Below, one piece after another: positions 1 through 7,897 of a stretch of DNA of 64,000 nt (its first letter is position 1; every line of letters starts with the position of its first letter). A program made the translations under genes and the position numbers. Source of the stretch: an uncultured Clostridia bacterium (GTDB taxonomy: Bacteria > Bacillota > Clostridia > Christensenellales > Aristaeellaceae). The notes under the pieces were generated by a model, which was given only the letters and a program-made list of their open reading frames with translations, was not told the DNA's origin and did not search any database. The stretch is taken from contig CALCQO010000045.1 in NCBI GenBank assembly GCA_937894675.1, positions 115,203 through 179,202 of the forward strand. Direction: 5' to 3'.

Positions 1-8
1 GGGGCTGC

Positions 9-851
9 ATGAAAAAGAATTCGCCCCTGGCCATTGTCTATATCACAGCCGTCATGCTGATGCTGTACCTGCCCATCCTCGTGGTGGTGCTGTTTTCCTT
101 CAACGCCAACACCACCCGCACGGCGGTGATGAACTTTACCGGCTTCTCCCTGCACTGGTACCAGGGGCTCTTTGACGCCACCAGCGGCTACGGCACCCAG
201 CTGCTGGCCTCGGTGGAGGTCGCTTTCTGGAGCGTGCTGGCCGCCAGCGTACTGGGCACACTAGGGGCGGTGGGCATGCTGCGGCGGCCGCTGCGCAAGT
301 CCCTGGCGGGCCGCGCCGCCAGCGGCGCCCTGTCCCTTGGCGAGCAGCTGGCCATGCTGCCCATGATGATACCCGAGTTAATCCTGGGCATCGCCTTCAT
401 GTCGCTGTTTACTTTCCTGAAGCTGCCCTTTGGCAAGATGACGCTGATTCTTTCCCACATTACATTCTGTGTGCCTTACATTTTGATTACTGTAAAAAGC
501 CGCCTGAGCACCCTGGACCCGGCGCTGAACGAGGCGGCCCGGGATTTAGGCGCCAGCCCTTTGAAAGCCTTTTTCACCATCACATTGCCTTTGGCCGCGC
601 CCGCCATCCTGTCGGGCTCCCTGCTGGCCTTTGCCATGTCCATGGATGATTTTGTCATCAGCTTCTTTGTTACCGGCGCAGAAACTACCACGCTGCCCCT
701 GAAGGTCTATTCCTCGGTGAAGGTGGGGGTTACCCCCCAGGTAAACGCCCTGTGCACGGTGATGCTGGGCGCCGCCTTCCTGCTGGTGGGCCTTGGGCAG
801 CTAATTTCCGCCGCCAGCGAGCGGCGGCAGGCGCAGACGAAGGGGGCGTAA
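9..851 (+). CDS. potC: ABC transporter permease, PotC-type (polyamine family)
   Basis: Inner-membrane permease of a spermidine/putrescine-type importer (280 aa, usual for PotC). A hydrophobic first helix starts at about residue 8 and several more follow. The EAA coupling loop is visible as EAARDLGASPLKAFF, and the downstream stretch LAFAMSMDDFVISFF is typical of PotC. The start ATG follows GGGGCTGC at the window edge, so the partner genes (ATPase, PotB) should lie just outside to the left. murG begins on the base after its stop, so the two are very likely co-transcribed. Family is clear; the substrate is inferred. Confidence 0.88.
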   Translation: MKKNSPLAIVYITAVMLMLYLPILVVVLFSFNANTTRTAVMNFTGFSLHWYQGLFDATSGYGTQLLASVEVAFWSVLAASVLGTLGAVGMLRRPLRKSLAGRAASGALSLGEQLAMLPMMIPELILGIAFMSLFTFLKLPFGKMTLILSHITFCVPYILITVKSRLSTLDPALNEAARDLGASPLKAFFTITLPLAAPAILSGSLLAFAMSMDDFVISFFVTGAETTTLPLKVYSSVKVGVTPQVNALCTVMLGAAFLLVGLGQLISAASERRQAQTKGA

Positions 852-1919
852 ATGAAACGGATTGTGTTAACCGGCGGCGGCACCGCCGGGCATGTCAGCC
901 CCAACCTGGCGCTTTTGCCCCATCTGCTGGAGAAGGGGTACGATGTGCACTACATCGGCTCTGCCCGCGGCATCGAGCGGGAGATGACCGATTTGCCCGG
1001 TATCACCTACCATGCCATCCAAAGCGGCAAGCTGCGGCGGTATTTTGATGTAAAAAATTTTACCGACCCCTTCCGGGTGGCGGCGGGCTGTGCCCAGAGC
1101 CTAAAGCTGATGAAAAAGCTGCTGCCCGATGTGCTCTTCAGCAAGGGGGGCTTTGTGTCGGTGCCCGTTGTATGGGCCGCCAGCAAGTTTCATGTGCCCA
1201 TCCTGTGCCACGAGAGCGATATCACCCCCGGGCTTGCCAACCGCATCAGCGCCAGGTACGCGAAAAAGATATGCGCCACCTTTCCCGAGTGCGCGGCCAA
1301 GCTGGGCAGCAAGGGTGTGCTGACCGGCACGCCCCTGCGGCCTGAGCTGTTCTCCGGAAGCCGGGAAAAGGGGCTTGCGCTGGCCAACTTTGACGGCAGC
1401 CGTCCCGTGCTGCTGATGATGGGGGGCAGCCAGGGCGCCCAGGCGGTGAACCGCGCCCTGCGGGAAGCGCTGCCTGATATCACCCAAGAGTTTGATGTGC
1501 TGCACCTGTGCGGCAAGGGCAACGAGGACGCCCAGCTGCACGGCGTGAAAGGCTATTGGCAGACGCCCTTTTTAAGCGCCGAGCTGCCCCATGCCCTGGC
1601 CGCCTGCGACCTGGTGCTGTCCAGGGCGGGCGCCAACGCCATCAACGAGTTCCAGGCGCTGAAAAAGCCCATGCTGCTGGTTCCGCTGCCGCTAAGCGCC
1701 AGCCGGGGGGATCAGATTCTCAACGCACAGAGCTACGAAAAGCGGGGCATCGCCCGGGTTCTGTATCAGGAGGAGATGACTGCCGACAGCCTGGTCCAGG
1801 CGCTGCGGGAGACCTATGCCCAGCGGTCGCGGCTGCTGGCCGCGCTGGACAAGGAGCCGGCCGCGGACGGCACCCAGAAAGTCTTACAGCTGATTGAGGA
1901 CATTCAAAAGCAGCATTAA
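852..1919 (+). CDS. murG: MurG, lipid II-forming GlcNAc transferase
   Basis: Transfers GlcNAc from UDP-GlcNAc to lipid I at the inner face of the membrane, giving lipid II. 355 aa, normal length. Visible motifs: the N-terminal glycine loop LTGGGTAGHVSPNLAL, HESDITPGLANRI as in Gram-positive MurG, MMGGSQGAQAVN in the nucleotide-binding half, and LSRAGANAINEF near the C-terminus. The ATG directly follows the stop of the potC-like gene, an unusual partner, because murG normally sits in a division/cell wall cluster. Other mur genes are scattered over the next 14 kb rather than in one dcw operon. Confidence 0.95.
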   Translation: MKRIVLTGGGTAGHVSPNLALLPHLLEKGYDVHYIGSARGIEREMTDLPGITYHAIQSGKLRRYFDVKNFTDPFRVAAGCAQSLKLMKKLLPDVLFSKGGFVSVPVVWAASKFHVPILCHESDITPGLANRISARYAKKICATFPECAAKLGSKGVLTGTPLRPELFSGSREKGLALANFDGSRPVLLMMGGSQGAQAVNRALREALPDITQEFDVLHLCGKGNEDAQLHGVKGYWQTPFLSAELPHALAACDLVLSRAGANAINEFQALKKPMLLVPLPLSASRGDQILNAQSYEKRGIARVLYQEEMTADSLVQALRETYAQRSRLLAALDKEPAADGTQKVLQLIEDIQKQH

Positions 1920-1968
1920 CTTTCCGTTTGTTTGTTTCATGCTTTTCCGCAGTATCCAGAGGTTTTCT

Positions 1969-2874
1969 ATGAAATCCTACACCCTGTATCAGGTGGATGC
2001 CTTCACCAAGACAAAGTTCACCGGCAATAGCGCCGGTGTGGTTCCCCGCGCTGACGGGTTAAGCGTGCCGCAAATGCAGCAGATCGCGCGGGAAGTGGAC
2101 AGTTCGGAAACTGCCTTTGTTTTTTCTTCCCCTTCCCCTGCCTATGATGTGCGTGTGCGGTTCTTCTCCCTCTTGCAGGAAGTACCCCTGTGCGGCCACG
2201 CCACTGTCGCCGCCCATTATGTACGCGCGCTGGAAGGAGCAGCCACCAGCGGCACTATATACCAGAAAACAAAGGCAGGTATTCTGCCTGTGGATATTCT
2301 TCGCGTGCGGGGCGATTTCGCTGTCAGGATGACACAAGGCACCCCCTATGTCGGCCCGCCTTTAAAGGAAAGTGCGGCGCAAGCCATCCTGAACGCATTG
2401 GGCATCACCCCGCAGGACTTACGGGAAGGCTGCCCCGTCGCCATCGCTTCCGCTGGCTACGGCAAGATGATGGTTGGTATTGGCAGCCTGGAAAAGCTGC
2501 ACCGCCTGGCGCCCAATATGAACAAACTAACCGGCCTGAGCAAGGAAATCGGCTGCAATGGGTATTATGTCTTTACCCTTCACCCCGGAGAAAAGGTGTT
2601 GGTTCATGGACGCATGTTTGCCCCCGCCTCCGGTGTGCCGGAAGACCCGGTAACAGGCAATGCCAATGGCCCCCTTGGTCTGTACCTTGTGCATTACAAT
2701 GTGTGCCCCCGCTTGATTTCCGGGGACAAGCTTGTCTTTACCATCCGCCAGGGGGAGGCCATGGGCCGGCCGGGTTCCATGCAGGTGCAGGTGGACATCA
2801 GCAACGGCACGCCCATCCGCTCCCACATCACTGGCCATGCAGTGGTCGTATGGAAGACTGAAATCGTTTTATAA
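1969..2874 (+). CDS. PhzF family isomerase/epimerase
   Basis: 301 aa protein of the PhzF/diaminopimelate-epimerase-fold family. The opening YQVDAFTKTKFTGNSAGVV is diagnostic, with the conserved Glu in SSETAFVF and the second-lobe GHATVAAHY and EDPVTGNANGPLG motifs. Members act as isomerases on small metabolites; the substrate here is unknown. The ATG at 1969 is preceded by AGAGG and gives the usual N-terminus; longer readings run into the end of murG. It lies 49 bases after murG and may be the last gene of the potC-murG unit, ending at the hairpin at 2917-2949. Confidence 0.88.
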   Translation: MKSYTLYQVDAFTKTKFTGNSAGVVPRADGLSVPQMQQIAREVDSSETAFVFSSPSPAYDVRVRFFSLLQEVPLCGHATVAAHYVRALEGAATSGTIYQKTKAGILPVDILRVRGDFAVRMTQGTPYVGPPLKESAAQAILNALGITPQDLREGCPVAIASAGYGKMMVGIGSLEKLHRLAPNMNKLTGLSKEIGCNGYYVFTLHPGEKVLVHGRMFAPASGVPEDPVTGNANGPLGLYLVHYNVCPRLISGDKLVFTIRQGEAMGRPGSMQVQVDISNGTPIRSHITGHAVVVWKTEIVL

Positions 2875-2916
2875 AGCAATTGGCATGAGATAACTTGTTA
2901 GCCTACAAGTATATAG

Positions 2917-2949
2917 AAAGCACTCCCGCCTTCCGGCGGGAGTGCTTTT
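2917..2949. terminator. Bidirectional rho-independent terminator
   Basis: A 14-bp stem (AAAGCACTCCCGCC pairing with its complement) with a TTCC loop lies between convergent phzF and the VanY-like gene. Plus-strand transcripts end in TTTT; the minus side has a shorter T run. Confidence 0.85.
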
Positions 2950-2977
2950 GCATAAGTTTCTAAATTTTTCTACGCTC

Positions 2978-4114
2978 TTAGTAAGTAATCGCGCAGACCA
3001 GGCCGCCCATGTTGTCGGTGGACACGAAGAAGTCCGACGCGTTGGCGGGAATCTCGTGGGTTCTGTCTTCCAGGCCCTCGGGGACGCGGTAGATTTCGTA
3101 CTTGGCCACGCCGTCCTCATACACGATGATATGGGGGTTGGCAATCAGGTAGTCGATGTACTCTTCCAGGCAGAAGCCCTTGATGTGCATCACCGTGGCG
3201 TGGGGGATGCCCACATAACGGTAGGCGTCCAGCTGCAGGCTGCTGGTGATGCCGGTGATGTAGCTCTTATCCACCGTGTCCGCGTAGGGGTAGCCCTGGG
3301 CGGGGAAACGGAAGATGAGGCCGTACTTCCAGCCGTTTTCATTGAGGAACTTGGCTTGTTCGCTGGTCTGGAAGGGGGTGGCGGTGATGACGCTGTCCTC
3401 CCGGCTGTAGATGTCCATGTCAAAGCTGAAGCCGGACTGATAGTCGCTGGTGCCAGGATAGGAAACCTTCACCCGGGCCGCTTCCACCAGGCCTTCGCCG
3501 GAGCGGTTGGGGTGCAGCGCCAGTTCCTTGTTCCAGGCTTCCGTCTGGTCCGCCATGGTGCGGTAGGCGCGGCGGACGATATAGAACTCCAGCCCTTCCT
3601 CCTTGGCGTCGGCGACAAATTTGTCCAAGGCGCTGATGGCAGCGGGGAAGAGCAGTACATTGCGGTCCCTGACAGGTACGCGGAAGCTGGTTTCCTCGCC
3701 CAGGCTCTTGAGGGTTTCCTCGGCCATAGCGAAGTCAGCGGGCAGTTCGTGCCAGCGGTTCAGCAGCAGCAGACCGCCCTGCAGGGCGTCCAGCCGCGTG
3801 GTGGTAACGCTCTGCCCCCCCTCCACTGGAAAGGCGCTGGCGTCGATAATATCCCAGCCGGTGGCAGCGGGCTGAGGCATCTCTTCCACCTCTTTGGTGT
3901 TCAGCTCCCTTTGCTGCGCGTCCCTGGCGGCCTGATACTCCTGCACCAGCTTGGCGTTTTCCTCCTCAATCTTTTTCTGGAGGTTGGCCTGCTGGCCTTT
4001 CTGATAGGAATCCAGCAGCACATAGCCGGTGCCCAGCAATACCAGCAGCACCAACAATACAATCATGATGATGGTCAGCCTGCGGTACGGATCAGTTTTC
4101 CTGTTGTTTGCCAT
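2978..4114 (-). CDS. VanY/M15-family membrane protein, predicted inactive
   Basis: 378 aa. Residues 13-34 form one membrane helix with the C-terminus outside, followed by a charged coiled-coil-like stretch (about 37-75) and a D,D-carboxypeptidase (peptidase M15) domain. Family landmarks are AYRTMADQTEAWN, PGTSDYQSGFSFDMDIY and RYVGIPHATVM with CLEEYI. The zinc/catalytic positions are altered: the SxHxxGxxxD His is Tyr225 (Asp232 stays), and the ExWH motif reads Gln294-Leu-Asp296-Ala297. It is therefore probably a peptidoglycan-binding or regulatory pseudoenzyme, an inference from these residues. It has its own strong promoter at 4189-4217. Confidence 0.8.
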   Translation of the reverse strand: MANNRKTDPYRRLTIIMIVLLVLLVLLGTGYVLLDSYQKGQQANLQKKIEEENAKLVQEYQAARDAQQRELNTKEVEEMPQPAATGWDIIDASAFPVEGGQSVTTTRLDALQGGLLLLNRWHELPADFAMAEETLKSLGEETSFRVPVRDRNVLLFPAAISALDKFVADAKEEGLEFYIVRRAYRTMADQTEAWNKELALHPNRSGEGLVEAARVKVSYPGTSDYQSGFSFDMDIYSREDSVITATPFQTSEQAKFLNENGWKYGLIFRFPAQGYPYADTVDKSYITGITSSLQLDAYRYVGIPHATVMHIKGFCLEEYIDYLIANPHIIVYEDGVAKYEIYRVPEGLEDRTHEIPANASDFFVSTDNMGGLVCAITY

Positions 4115-4188
4115 GTCCCCTCAATCCTTTCCGCGCGCGAAAGGCGCAGGATATGATTATTCGGCAGTGATGTGTAAAATCCCTTTAT

Positions 4189-4217
4189 TTTATATCAAAA
4201 ATATTACAATTTGTCAA
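4189..4217 (-). promoter_or_regulatory. Sigma-A-type promoter of the VanY-like gene
   Basis: Minus strand: -35 TTGACA (4212-4217), 17-base spacer, extended -10 TGATATAAA (hexamer 4189-4194). It overlaps the 3' end of the HPr-like gene. Confidence 0.75.
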
Positions 4218-4476
4218 CTTTTTTGTATGAATTGAGCAGTTCCAGTACGGCTTTCGCCGCTTCCTCCTCGTCCGTGCCGTCGCATTCCAGCATGGTGGGG
4301 GCATTGTGCAGGTCGCGCAGCGCCATCAAACCCAGCATGGACTTGCCGTTGATGATGGTGTTGTGGGATTTGAACACAATGCGGGAGGAAAAGGTGTCCG
4401 TCACGCTGACCAGCTTGATGGCGCCTTCCCGGGTGATGGGCAGAAGTCCGCTCAGGTCGATTTCATACTGTATCAT
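4204..4476 (-). CDS. HPr-like / Crh-like protein without the catalytic histidine
   Basis: 90 aa protein of HPr fold. The regulatory serine is in place: NGKSMLGLMAL puts Ser46 at the canonical number. The phosphoryl-accepting His15 is not: the usual GLHARP reads GLLPITRE, with Thr at position 15. Bacillus Crh also lacks His15, keeps Ser46 and is encoded directly after whiA; this gene overlaps the whiA stop by ATGA. It is thus more likely a carbon-catabolite signalling protein (HPr kinase target, CcpA partner) than a PTS phosphocarrier. The role is inferred from motif and position. Confidence 0.82.
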   Translation of the reverse strand: MIQYEIDLSGLLPITREGAIKLVSVTDTFSSRIVFKSHNTIINGKSMLGLMALRDLHNAPTMLECDGTDEEEAAKAVLELLNSYKKVDKL

Positions 4477-5447
4477 GGGGCATCCTCCTTTGAAACGCTG
4501 GGGGTATGGGTGCGAAGGTTGGCGGAAACCTGCGACAGCCTGCGCATGCGGTGCTGTACGCCAGATTTGGAGATGGGCGGGCTGAGCATGGCGCCCAGCT
4601 GCTCCAGGGTTGCCTCCGGGTGCAGCAGGCGAAGGCGGGCCAGGGCTTCCAGATCCCTGGGCAGGGAGGTGAGCCCCGCCAGATGGGAGATGCGGGTAAT
4701 CATGTCCACCTGCCTGCGGGAGGAAGCCACCTGCTTTTCCAGGTTGGCGTGGTCGCAGTTCAGCGCCCGGTTAACCTGCTGCTTGACGGCGCCTCTGGTG
4801 CGCATTTCTTCTACCTCCAGCATAGCTCTGGATGCGCCTAAGGTAGCAAGCAGACGAGCAATCATGCCGCTGTCCTTGATGTAGACCGCCGCCTCGCCCT
4901 TGCGCTGGGTGATGGCCGAAGGGATGTCGCACATCTCCAGCACCCTTTGCACAAAGCGGGCGCGGGCATTGTCCCCCACCAGAAACTCGGCGTGGTATCC
5001 CTTGTCCGGCGCGGACAGGGTGCCGCAGCCCAGGAACATGCCCCGCAGGAAAGCGCGGCGGCAGCAGATGCGGCGCACCACCCGCTTGGGCACCCCCTGG
5101 AACACATCCTCCCCCGTTTCGTCCCTGCGCAGGACATCCAGCCGCCGCAGCAGGCGGCGGGAATCCGCGGGGGTCAGGGTAATGGTGGTGACAAACCGTC
5201 CCCCGAAGCGGGGGTCCTTCACCACGCTGGAAGCCGCGTCCAGTTGGCCGTAGTAGCGCAGCAGGGTCAGCAGCCGCTTGCCCACGGTGGTGCTGAAGGA
5301 GCGGTAGATTACCTGCATCTGCCCCGCCCCCTGCAGGCTGATGCTGCCCAGGCACTGGGTTAAAGCCCCCAGCTCCGCCATGGCGCAGCATTCCTTCTCC
5401 GGCATGTCGCGGGCGATTTCCCGCTTGATTTCGGCGGCGAAGCTCAT
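4473..5447 (-). CDS. whiA: WhiA, DNA-binding protein with LAGLIDADG-like fold
   Basis: 324 aa, normal length. The N-terminal half is the degenerate homing-endonuclease-like domain (MSFAAEIKREIARDMPEKECC through RAFLRGMFLGCGTLSAPDKGYHAEF), and the C-terminal part is a helix-turn-helix (SLPRDLEALARLRLLHPEATLEQLGAMLSPPISKSGVQHRMRRL). WhiA affects cell division and, in actinobacteria, sporulation. The gene starts two bases after the murB stop and overlaps the HPr-like gene. In many Firmicutes whiA is preceded by rapZ and mgfK/yvcK; here murB takes that place. Confidence 0.94.
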   Translation of the reverse strand: MSFAAEIKREIARDMPEKECCAMAELGALTQCLGSISLQGAGQMQVIYRSFSTTVGKRLLTLLRYYGQLDAASSVVKDPRFGGRFVTTITLTPADSRRLLRRLDVLRRDETGEDVFQGVPKRVVRRICCRRAFLRGMFLGCGTLSAPDKGYHAEFLVGDNARARFVQRVLEMCDIPSAITQRKGEAAVYIKDSGMIARLLATLGASRAMLEVEEMRTRGAVKQQVNRALNCDHANLEKQVASSRRQVDMITRISHLAGLTSLPRDLEALARLRLLHPEATLEQLGAMLSPPISKSGVQHRMRRLSQVSANLRTHTPSVSKEDAP

Positions 5448-5449
5448 GC

Positions 5450-6358
5450 TTACCCGCCTAAAATGCGCACTTCCGGCTCGAGCATTACGCAGAACTGCTG
5501 TTCCACCGTGTCCTGCACATGGCGGCTTAAGGTGACAAAGTCCTGGGCGGTAGCGCCCCCTGTGTTGATTAAAAACCCAGCGTGCTTTTCGCTGACCTGG
5601 GCGCCGCCCACGCTGGTGCCCTTGAGCCCCGCCGCCTCGATGAGGGCGCCGGCGAAATGCCCCTCGGGGCGTTTGAAGAAGGAGCCCGCGCTGGGGTAGC
5701 TGAGCGGCTGGCTGGCCTTGCGCCGGGCAACATAATCCATCATCAAGGTGCGGATTTCCTCGCCGTCACCTTCCCGCAGTTGAAATTCCACTTCCAGAAT
5801 CAGCAGCCCCTCCGCCATGGCGCGGCTGTGGCGGTAGCCGTAATCCATCTCCTTGACCGGGATTTTCTGGATCGAGCCGTCGGGCATCACGCAGCGCACC
5901 CAGGTAATAACATCGCACAGGGAAGAGCCGAAAGCCCCCGCGTTCATCAGCGCGGCGCCCCCCACGGTGCCGGGAATGCCGCCGGCAAATTCCAGCCCGG
6001 CAAGGTCCGCCCCCGAAGCGATGGACGACAGGCGGGAGAGCATGGCGCCGCTTTGCGCGCGCACGCGCGTACCCTCCACCGTGATGGCGGCGAATCGGTT
6101 ACCAAAGTGAAGGATGAGGCCCTGATAGCCCGCATCCGAAAAGAGCATGTTGGAGCCGTTGCCCAGCGCCATGCAGGGAACGTCAAACAGGCGGGCGGTC
6201 GCCAGGGTATCCAAAACATCCTGCTGGCTGGCTACATCAACAAAGAGCCTCGCCGGCCCCCCCACCTTGATGGTGGTGTGCTGGCGCAGGGGTTCATTCT
6301 CCCGCACTTGCAGCCCGGAAAGGGTGCGGGCAAGCCTGTTCCATTGGCTTTCATTCAT
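5450..6358 (-). CDS. murB: MurB, UDP-N-acetylenolpyruvoylglucosamine reductase
   Basis: FAD/NADPH enzyme reducing UDP-GlcNAc-enolpyruvate to UDP-MurNAc in the cytoplasm. 302 aa. Visible: PLRQHTTIKVGGPARLFVD at the FAD domain start, LGNGSNMLFSDAGY, EFAGGIPGTVGGAALMNAGAFG, and the type II MurB segment SAGSFFKRPEG with the catalytic Ser, then EAAGLKGTSVGGAQVSEKHAGF. First gene of a murB-whiA-HPr-like operon driven by the promoter at 6389-6417 and divergent from murC. Confidence 0.95.
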   Translation of the reverse strand: MNESQWNRLARTLSGLQVRENEPLRQHTTIKVGGPARLFVDVASQQDVLDTLATARLFDVPCMALGNGSNMLFSDAGYQGLILHFGNRFAAITVEGTRVRAQSGAMLSRLSSIASGADLAGLEFAGGIPGTVGGAALMNAGAFGSSLCDVITWVRCVMPDGSIQKIPVKEMDYGYRHSRAMAEGLLILEVEFQLREGDGEEIRTLMMDYVARRKASQPLSYPSAGSFFKRPEGHFAGALIEAAGLKGTSVGGAQVSEKHAGFLINTGGATAQDFVTLSRHVQDTVEQQFCVMLEPEVRILGG

Positions 6359-6388
6359 CCAGTATACTGCCTCCGTTTTGTCATGGTA

Positions 6389-6417
6389 AGTATATCATCA
6401 ACCTTCAGCCCCTTCAA
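6389..6417 (-). promoter_or_regulatory. Promoter of murB-whiA-HPr-like operon
   Basis: Minus strand: -35 TTGAAG (6412-6417), 17-base spacer, extended -10 TGATATACT (hexamer 6389-6394). Confidence 0.7.
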
Positions 6418-6426
6418 GGGGAGATG

Positions 6427-6455
6427 TTGCTTAAAGATTGCATTTTCAGTATAAT
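6427..6455 (+). promoter_or_regulatory. Promoter of murC-lepA operon
   Basis: Plus strand: -35 TTGCTT (6427-6432), 17-base spacer, consensus -10 TATAAT (6450-6455), placed back to back with the murB promoter. Confidence 0.75.
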
Positions 6456-6496
6456 ATGGTTGGAAGATTGTTACAAGTTCGCTGAAAGGATACAGG

Positions 6497-7897
6497 ATGG
6501 AACCGCACATCACAGACTTCAGGGGCGCCCGCGTGCACATGATCGGCATCGGCGGCAGCAGCATGTCCGGCCTGGCTGAAATGCTTAAAAGCGAGGGCTA
6601 CAGGGTTACAGGCTCCGACTCCAACGAAAGCCACGCGGCCCAACGCCTGCGCCTGATGGACATCCCCGTATCCATCGGCCACCACCCCGAGGAAATCCAG
6701 GGCGCCGCCCTGGTGGTGTACTCCGCCGCCATCCACGAGGAAGACGAGGAGCGGGTGGAAGCCCTCCGCTTGAATATACCCCAAATGGACCGGGCTGTGC
6801 TGCTTGGCCAGCTGATGGAGGGATACCGCGACACCCTGTGCGTCTGCGGCACCCACGGAAAAACCACCACCACCGCCATGACCGCCCAGATGCTGCTGGG
6901 CATGGGGATGGATCCCACCGTGCATGTCGGCGGCCGGGTGGACGCTCTGGGGGGCAGCACCCGCCTGGGCAGCCAGGATATTTTTGTGGCCGAGGCCTGC
7001 GAGTTTAACCGTTCCTTTCTGCACATGCCCCCCACCATCGCCATCCTGCTGAACATCGAGGAGGATCACCTGGATGTTTACGGGGATATGGAGCATGTGG
7101 AGGAGGCTTTTTTCCAGTTTCTCTCCCGCCTGCCTGAAAATGGGCTGGTCATCGCTTACGCCGAGGACGAGCGGGTGATGCGGGTGCTGGAAAAGCTGCC
7201 CCGCCGCGCCGAGACATTCGGCATGGAAAAAGGCGACTGGACAGCCCGGGACATTACCCTCAATGACCAGGGGATGCCCACCTTTTCCGCCTGCCTGCAT
7301 GGCCAGGAAGTTACCAAGGTAACCTTGAATGTGGCAGGGGATTTCAACATCCTGCACGCGCTGGCCGCCCTGGCCGCCGCCCGGGCGCTGGGGGGCGATG
7401 TAAAGACCGCGGCGGAAGCTCTGACCCATTTTGTAGGCGCCCACCGCCGGTTTGAGTACACGGGCGATGTGAAGGGCATGAAAATGTACCACGACTACGG
7501 CCACAACCCCGCGGAAATGCGCAGCGCCATCAGCGTGGCCAGGCTGAAAAACCGCCGGGTGATCGCCGTGATGCAGCCCCATACCTACAGCCGGGTCATC
7601 AGCCTGTTCAATGGCTACCTGACCTGCACCGGGGAAGCGGACATTACGTTGGTTACGGATATTTACGGCGCCAGGGAGAAGGATCCGGGCACCATCAACA
7701 GCCAGATGCTGGTGGACGGCATGCGCAAGCACGGCGTCGACGCGCACCTGACCCCCAGCTTTGAGGACACGGAAAACTGGCTGCTGGAAAACGGGCAGCC
7801 GGGGGATCTGGTGCTTACCATGGGGTGCGGCAACATCAACCTGCTTAACGAATTGATGCAGCAGCACTGGGATGAAAAACAACCGGAGGAAACATGA
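6497..7897 (+). CDS. murC: MurC, UDP-N-acetylmuramate-L-alanine ligase
   Basis: Adds L-Ala to UDP-MurNAc using ATP. 466 aa, normal. Visible: the N-terminal UDP-binding loop HMIGIGGSSMSGLAEML, P-loop CGTHGKTTTTAM, NIEEDHLDVYGDME in the central domain, HRRFEYTGDVKGMKMYHDYGHNPAEM at the domain junction, and the C-terminal ligase domain. The ATG follows GAAAGGATACAGG. The end overlaps the lepA start (ATGA), so the two are translationally coupled. Confidence 0.96.
   Translation: MEPHITDFRGARVHMIGIGGSSMSGLAEMLKSEGYRVTGSDSNESHAAQRLRLMDIPVSIGHHPEEIQGAALVVYSAAIHEEDEERVEALRLNIPQMDRAVLLGQLMEGYRDTLCVCGTHGKTTTTAMTAQMLLGMGMDPTVHVGGRVDALGGSTRLGSQDIFVAEACEFNRSFLHMPPTIAILLNIEEDHLDVYGDMEHVEEAFFQFLSRLPENGLVIAYAEDERVMRVLEKLPRRAETFGMEKGDWTARDITLNDQGMPTFSACLHGQEVTKVTLNVAGDFNILHALAALAAARALGGDVKTAAEALTHFVGAHRRFEYTGDVKGMKMYHDYGHNPAEMRSAISVARLKNRRVIAVMQPHTYSRVISLFNGYLTCTGEADITLVTDIYGAREKDPGTINSQMLVDGMRKHGVDAHLTPSFEDTENWLLENGQPGDLVLTMGCGNINLLNELMQQHWDEKQPEET

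Noticed and set aside
2942..4156. 404-aa plus-strand reading frame opposite the VanY-like gene
   Set aside because: It mirrors a gene with clear family motifs and a good promoter; its low-complexity Gly/Val/His content is typical of antisense frames in GC-rich DNA.
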